A stretch of 64,000 nt of DNA from Photobacterium aquimaris. GTDB lineage: Bacteria; Pseudomonadota; Gammaproteobacteria; Enterobacterales; Vibrionaceae. The translations under genes and the position numbers were made by a program. The first letter of the stretch is position 1. Each line of letters opens with the position of its first letter. The stretch covers positions 897,128 to 961,127 of the forward strand of contig NZ_MSCC01000002.1 of assembly GCF_002954455.1 (NCBI RefSeq), read 5' to 3'. The notes beneath the pieces were generated by a model. It was given only the letters and a program-made list of their open reading frames with translations. It was not told where the DNA came from and did no database searches. Positions 62,163-64,000 of this stretch are shown here, in pieces.

Positions 62163-63554
62163 TTAGCTATTCATTACTGGTAATAACAATTGAATTGATA
62201 ACCCTTGAGGATGACGATTTTCAGCATGAACGCTACCCTTCATAACCAACATTGCTTCTTTAACAATCGCTAAACCAAGCCCGTATCCGCCAGATTGCTT
62301 ATCTCTTGCACCTTCAATACGTGTAAAGGGATCAAAAATACGCTTTAGATGCTGTTCAGCAATACCATGTCCATCATCTTCCACACTTAATTGTACAAAT
62401 TGTTTGCCATCTACAACCACCAGCCTTGAAACTAAGCTTATTTGAGCATGATCACCGGCATATTTAATCGCATTGCCTAATAAATTATTTACAGCGCGAA
62501 CAACCAAGCGGCTATCAGCCATTACTAAAGGCATATTATTATCAATATCGGTAATAAATGTTTGCTGTTTTCCAAGCAATGTTTTGGTATCAGGTACCGT
62601 GGTTAAGCATAAACTCTCGACATCAACGGGGATCAAATTAACATTTTCAGTGGTGTTCTGTAATTGGTTGAACTCTAGGATCTCATTAACCAGCTGGTTC
62701 ATTTCTTCTGATTCATGCTCTAATCGATCAACAAGGTGCTGAAATTCTGGTGCTACTCGCTTTCTCATTAAATGTAATGATAAATTATGCCGTGCTAATG
62801 GTGTGCGTAACTCATGCGACACATCACGTATTAATCGTCGTTGACGTTCAGACAAGCTCTGAATTTGTTCTGCCATTTCATCAAAATCAGCAGCAAGAGA
62901 TTTAAATTCAACAGTACTATCTTTAACAGTGTTGGCGACCCGTACTGAAAAATCACCATTAGCCAAGCTGCGACTCGCCTCTTGCAAAGTATTTAATGGT
63001 CGTTGTAAATATCGAGCAATAAGAAATGAAAACATAAATAAGATTAAGACAGCGATCACAACTTGAATCAGCCCGAAATAAAATGAAAAATATTTAGCAG
63101 GATGCAATTGATGTGGCAGTTGTACCATTAATTGATTACCATCTTTTAATGGGATCGCAAAGATAGGCTGATTCACTCGAGAATCTAATAGCGCATTAAT
63201 ACTACGCGCATAGTTTAGTTTAAACGCAAAATGGGGATGCATTTTTCTCGTTCCCATTTCATGCTGGTCTTTGTCTAATACAAATAAATAATAAGGCTGC
63301 TTTTTTTCCCACTCACTAAGTTGCTGCTTATTTCCATTATCAATAAGTTGCTGAGCTTCATCCGCCATTACCAGCATTTTTTGTTGGACGTTTTTTGGCA
63401 CATGCAGCAACGTTTTAACTAACGCTATTTCAGCTAAATTTTGCAATAATAATATTAATAATAAACTCACGGTAAAATACGAAAAAAGCCGCATAACCAG
63501 ACCATGCTGTTGATGAGGTTTATACCATGCTTTACGCTGAGAAAGGCTTTCCAC
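62163..63554 (-). CDS. CpxA-like sensor histidine kinase
   Basis: A 463-aa kinase: membrane helix at about residues 20-45, periplasmic loop to about 155, second helix (VVIAVLILFMFSFLIARYL), HAMP (RPLNTLQEASRSLANGDFSV near residue 187), HisKA with His in DVSHELRTPLARHN near residue 245, and a HATPase domain (NNLLGNAIKYAGDH near residue 358, DDGHGI, GGYGLGLAIVKEAM). Architecture and size are those of CpxA/RstB-type kinases; the signal is unknown. GTG 63554 is chosen for its AAGGA site. It follows its response regulator by 16 bp. Confidence 0.9.
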   Translation of the reverse strand: MESLSQRKAWYKPHQQHGLVMRLFSYFTVSLLLILLLQNLAEIALVKTLLHVPKNVQQKMLVMADEAQQLIDNGNKQQLSEWEKKQPYYLFVLDKDQHEMGTRKMHPHFAFKLNYARSINALLDSRVNQPIFAIPLKDGNQLMVQLPHQLHPAKYFSFYFGLIQVVIAVLILFMFSFLIARYLQRPLNTLQEASRSLANGDFSVRVANTVKDSTVEFKSLAADFDEMAEQIQSLSERQRRLIRDVSHELRTPLARHNLSLHLMRKRVAPEFQHLVDRLEHESEEMNQLVNEILEFNQLQNTTENVNLIPVDVESLCLTTVPDTKTLLGKQQTFITDIDNNMPLVMADSRLVVRAVNNLLGNAIKYAGDHAQISLVSRLVVVDGKQFVQLSVEDDGHGIAEQHLKRIFDPFTRIEGARDKQSGGYGLGLAIVKEAMLVMKGSVHAENRHPQGLSIQLLLPVMNS

Positions 63555-63570
63555 ACCATGATCCTTTTAA

Positions 63571-64000
63571 TTATTGATTAACCATTTCGGTGTAACTATA
63601 ACCACGGCCTCGTACCGTTTTAATGTGCAGTTTAGACATTCCAGCCAACACGAATTTACGGCGTATATTACTGATATGCATATCTAAATTACGGTCAAAA
63701 GGACTCAGTTCTTTTTTTAGAACTTGTTGTTGTAGTTCAGCTTTTGAGACCACAATACCGTCATGTTTAATTAAATATTCTAACAATTCAGCTTCAGTGC
63801 TGGTTAATGGTAAACGCGACATTTCTGCTGCCATGTTTTCTGCACCAGAACGGATCTGATGTCGTTGTCGCTCAAGTCCAACTCGGCGTAAAATCGCACT
63901 GATCCGTGTCAGTAATTCAGGTACTTTAAACGGTTTAGTTATAAAGTGATCCGCTCCAGCTTGTAATCCATCCAGCATGGTTGCTTCATCACCTAACGCC
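63571..64000 (-). CDS. OmpR/CpxR-type response regulator, 5' part outside the window
   Basis: About 143 codons remain; the frame is still open at 64000, so the receiver start lies beyond. The part present begins in the receiver's last helix region (DGLQAGADHFITKPFKVPEL, with the conserved Lys of TKPF) and continues into a winged-helix DNA-binding domain (LTSTEAELLEYLIKHDGIVVS, HISNIRRKF, RGRGYSYTE). It is upstream of the kinase and forms a two-component pair. Confidence 0.92.
   Translation of the reverse strand, partial: ALGDEATMLDGLQAGADHFITKPFKVPELLTRISAILRRVGLERQRHQIRSGAENMAAEMSRLPLTSTEAELLEYLIKHDGIVVSKAELQQQVLKKELSPFDRNLDMHISNIRRKFVLAGMSKLHIKTVRGRGYSYTEMVNQ

Overview
The window looks like a chromosomal segment of a marine gammaproteobacterium of the Vibrionaceae, most likely Photobacterium (species not resolvable by eye). 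Reasons: AT-rich DNA with dense short genes and tidy hairpin terminators, a DUF3319-like protein, a Vibrio-type TonB2 system with TtpC and a DUF3450 partner, a YdbH-YnbE-YdbL operon, and a phospholipase D related to the damselysin/actinobacterial type. No rRNA or tRNA gene was seen.

Layout. 0-19 kb is mostly single housekeeping or metabolic genes: threonine aldolase, a POT peptide transporter, cyclopropane fatty acid synthase plus a patatin lipase, a di-heme lipoprotein, YciH, an orphan tyrosine recombinase, D-Ala-D-Ala ligase, a repeat-containing SPOR lipoprotein, a frameshifted EAL-GGDEF gene followed by a second eroded GGDEF tail, and the PatZ lysine acetyltransferase. 19-24.6 kb holds the YdbH-YnbE-YdbL intermembrane bridge operon and a YeiH-type exporter. 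24.6-27 kb carries a secreted M60 metallopeptidase bracketed by a 27-bp copy of the yeiH 3' end. 27-37.7 kb has an exported amidohydrolase, a Dcu C4-dicarboxylate carrier, a second SPOR lipoprotein, a DEAD-box helicase, galE, a lipoprotein hydrolase and a degenerate GGDEF protein. 37.8-41.4 kb is a very AT-rich island with an exported hydrolase-like protein and a phospholipase D.

42.2-58.1 kb is a long minus-strand block that reads as one metal-acquisition locus. It contains a TonB-dependent siderophore receptor, DUF3450-TtpC-ExbB2-ExbD2-TonB2-TPR, and then PepSY/DUF2271/DUF4198/small periplasmic protein/DUF6162-like genes running into a ZnuABC-like ABC importer with two different binding proteins. 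Fur-like boxes lie before the receptor and before the PepSY gene. An eptA (lipid A phosphoethanolamine transferase) gene sits inside the block and is out of frame because of a 9-nt poly-A tract at its 5' end, so it is a candidate phase-variable gene.

58.5-62.1 kb is a mixed accessory stretch with small genes, a TrfB/KorA-like HTH protein, a RecX-like gene and several gene relics. Directly against the RecX-like stop codon lies an orphan CRISPR type I-F element that preserves exactly the parts of a mature crRNA (8-nt handle, 33-nt spacer, 20-nt Cas6f hairpin), with no cas genes in the window. The window ends with a CpxA-like sensor kinase and the 3' part of its response regulator.
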